Assembly (NCBI RefSeq): GCF_013299165.1
Contig: NZ_JAAFKD010000010.1
Span: forward strand, 146,818 to 210,817
Direction: 5' to 3'
From: Microcoleus sp. bin38.metabat.b11b12b14.051
GTDB lineage: Bacteria; Cyanobacteriota; Cyanobacteriia; Cyanobacteriales; Microcoleaceae
Length of the DNA stretch: 64,000 bases
Under the pieces are notes generated by a model, which saw only the letters and a program-made list of their open reading frames with translations, ran no database searches and was not told the DNA's origin. The position numbers and the translations under genes were made by a program. Below, piece after piece: positions 63,769 through 64,000 of the stretch (positions are counted from its first letter, which is position 1; each line of letters opens with the position of its first letter).

Positions 63769-64000
63769 GACAAATTTGCGATGATTTTTTGGGGTAGGGA
63801 TACGGCACGGCGCGGTGCCCGGCGGTTGAAACCGCGGAGTTTACGGGCACACAAACGATGTCCGCCGGACGCCGACTAAGAAAAATTATCTTCAACCCAC
63901 GGAGGTGGGTTTTGCCTGTGTAGACGCGGTTTCAACCGCCGTCTCTTCTTTTCAGGGCTTACAGACTCCGACAAAGAAACCGGGTTTTTACCGAATTTCT
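63769..64000. repeat. GGTTTCAACCGCC repeats and AACCGGGTTT at the window end
   Basis: 63816-63945 has CGGCGGTTGAAACCGCGGAG and, inverted, ACCCACGGAGGTGGGTTTTG and GCGGTTTCAACCGCCG, the same family as 26592 and 40910. AAACCGGGTTTTTA follows at 63978. No gene start is visible. Confidence 0.8.

Overview
The window looks like chromosomal DNA of a filamentous, non-heterocystous cyanobacterium of the Microcoleus/Oscillatoria/Phormidium kind. The direct signs are psaE (photosystem I), ndhO (cyanobacterial NDH-1), very frequent GCGATCGC-type (HIP1) octamers, heptanucleotide tandem arrays next to genes, many multidomain PAS/GAF signalling kinases, and a dense population of short palindromic repeats (AACCCGGTTTCT, GTAGGGTGCGTC, GGTTTCAACCGCC and GGACTGAAGTCC families). 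The genus is an inference from style; there is no rRNA or tRNA gene in the window to confirm it.

Layout. 1-1.2 kb: decayed ISAzo13-type transposase. 1.4-4.1 kb: conserved hypothetical, small Mo-nitrogenase-C-terminal-like protein, HD hydrolase. 4.1-5.9 kb: repeat cluster with a small inserted element, then a graspetide locus on the minus strand (precursor peptide plus ATP-grasp ligase). 6.0-8.0 kb: small helical protein of conflict-system type, a MITE-like element, an Rpn-family nuclease. 8.2-16.4 kb: housekeeping genes (GH13 amylase with CBM20, glycosyltransferase, CysQ-type phosphatase, a Crp/Fnr regulator overlapping an M61 peptidase, TerB-like protein). 17-23 kb: a 1983-residue kinase/ATPase/histidine kinase. 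23-24.6 kb: twin peptidoglycan-binding proteins sharing the same palindromic upstream block. 24.9-28.7 kb: nnr, mnmA, an anchored hypothetical. 29.4-34 kb: a co-directional partner-switching module (SpoIIE phosphatase, kinase-like ATPase, STAS-like protein) ending in a PAS/class III cyclase. 34.4-37.4 kb: solute-binding lipoprotein, pentapeptide protein, cupin. 37.5-41 kb: PIN-toxin relic, repeats, acnB. 41.3-45.2 kb: PAS/GAF/GGDEF/EAL protein with a perfect heptanucleotide tract inside its EAL domain. 45.3-49.2 kb: a MITE with an exact 10-bp target duplication, then an AraC regulator divergent from NTF2-like, NmrA-like and SDR genes. 49.4-54 kb: a 1519-residue sensor kinase with a DXCF cyanobacteriochrome-type GAF. 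54-58.5 kb: heptamer arrays, mdh, ndhO, mutM and psaE. 58.8-63.8 kb: a hairpin-rich 85-bp tandem array, then a translationally coupled NACHT-like ATPase and a 14-blade WD40 protein.

The best candidates for something not well described are: (1) the split NLR-like pair at 59459-63768, whose ATPase has a glycine-rich hydrophobic N-terminus (possible membrane effector) and whose WD40 blades differ mainly at a few surface positions; (2) the graspetide precursor/ligase pair at 4532-5879; (3) the repeat tract that could make the EAL domain phase-variable; and (4) the Sia-like partner-switching cluster with a nucleotide cyclase as its output. All functional statements come from reading motifs by eye; no database search was run.
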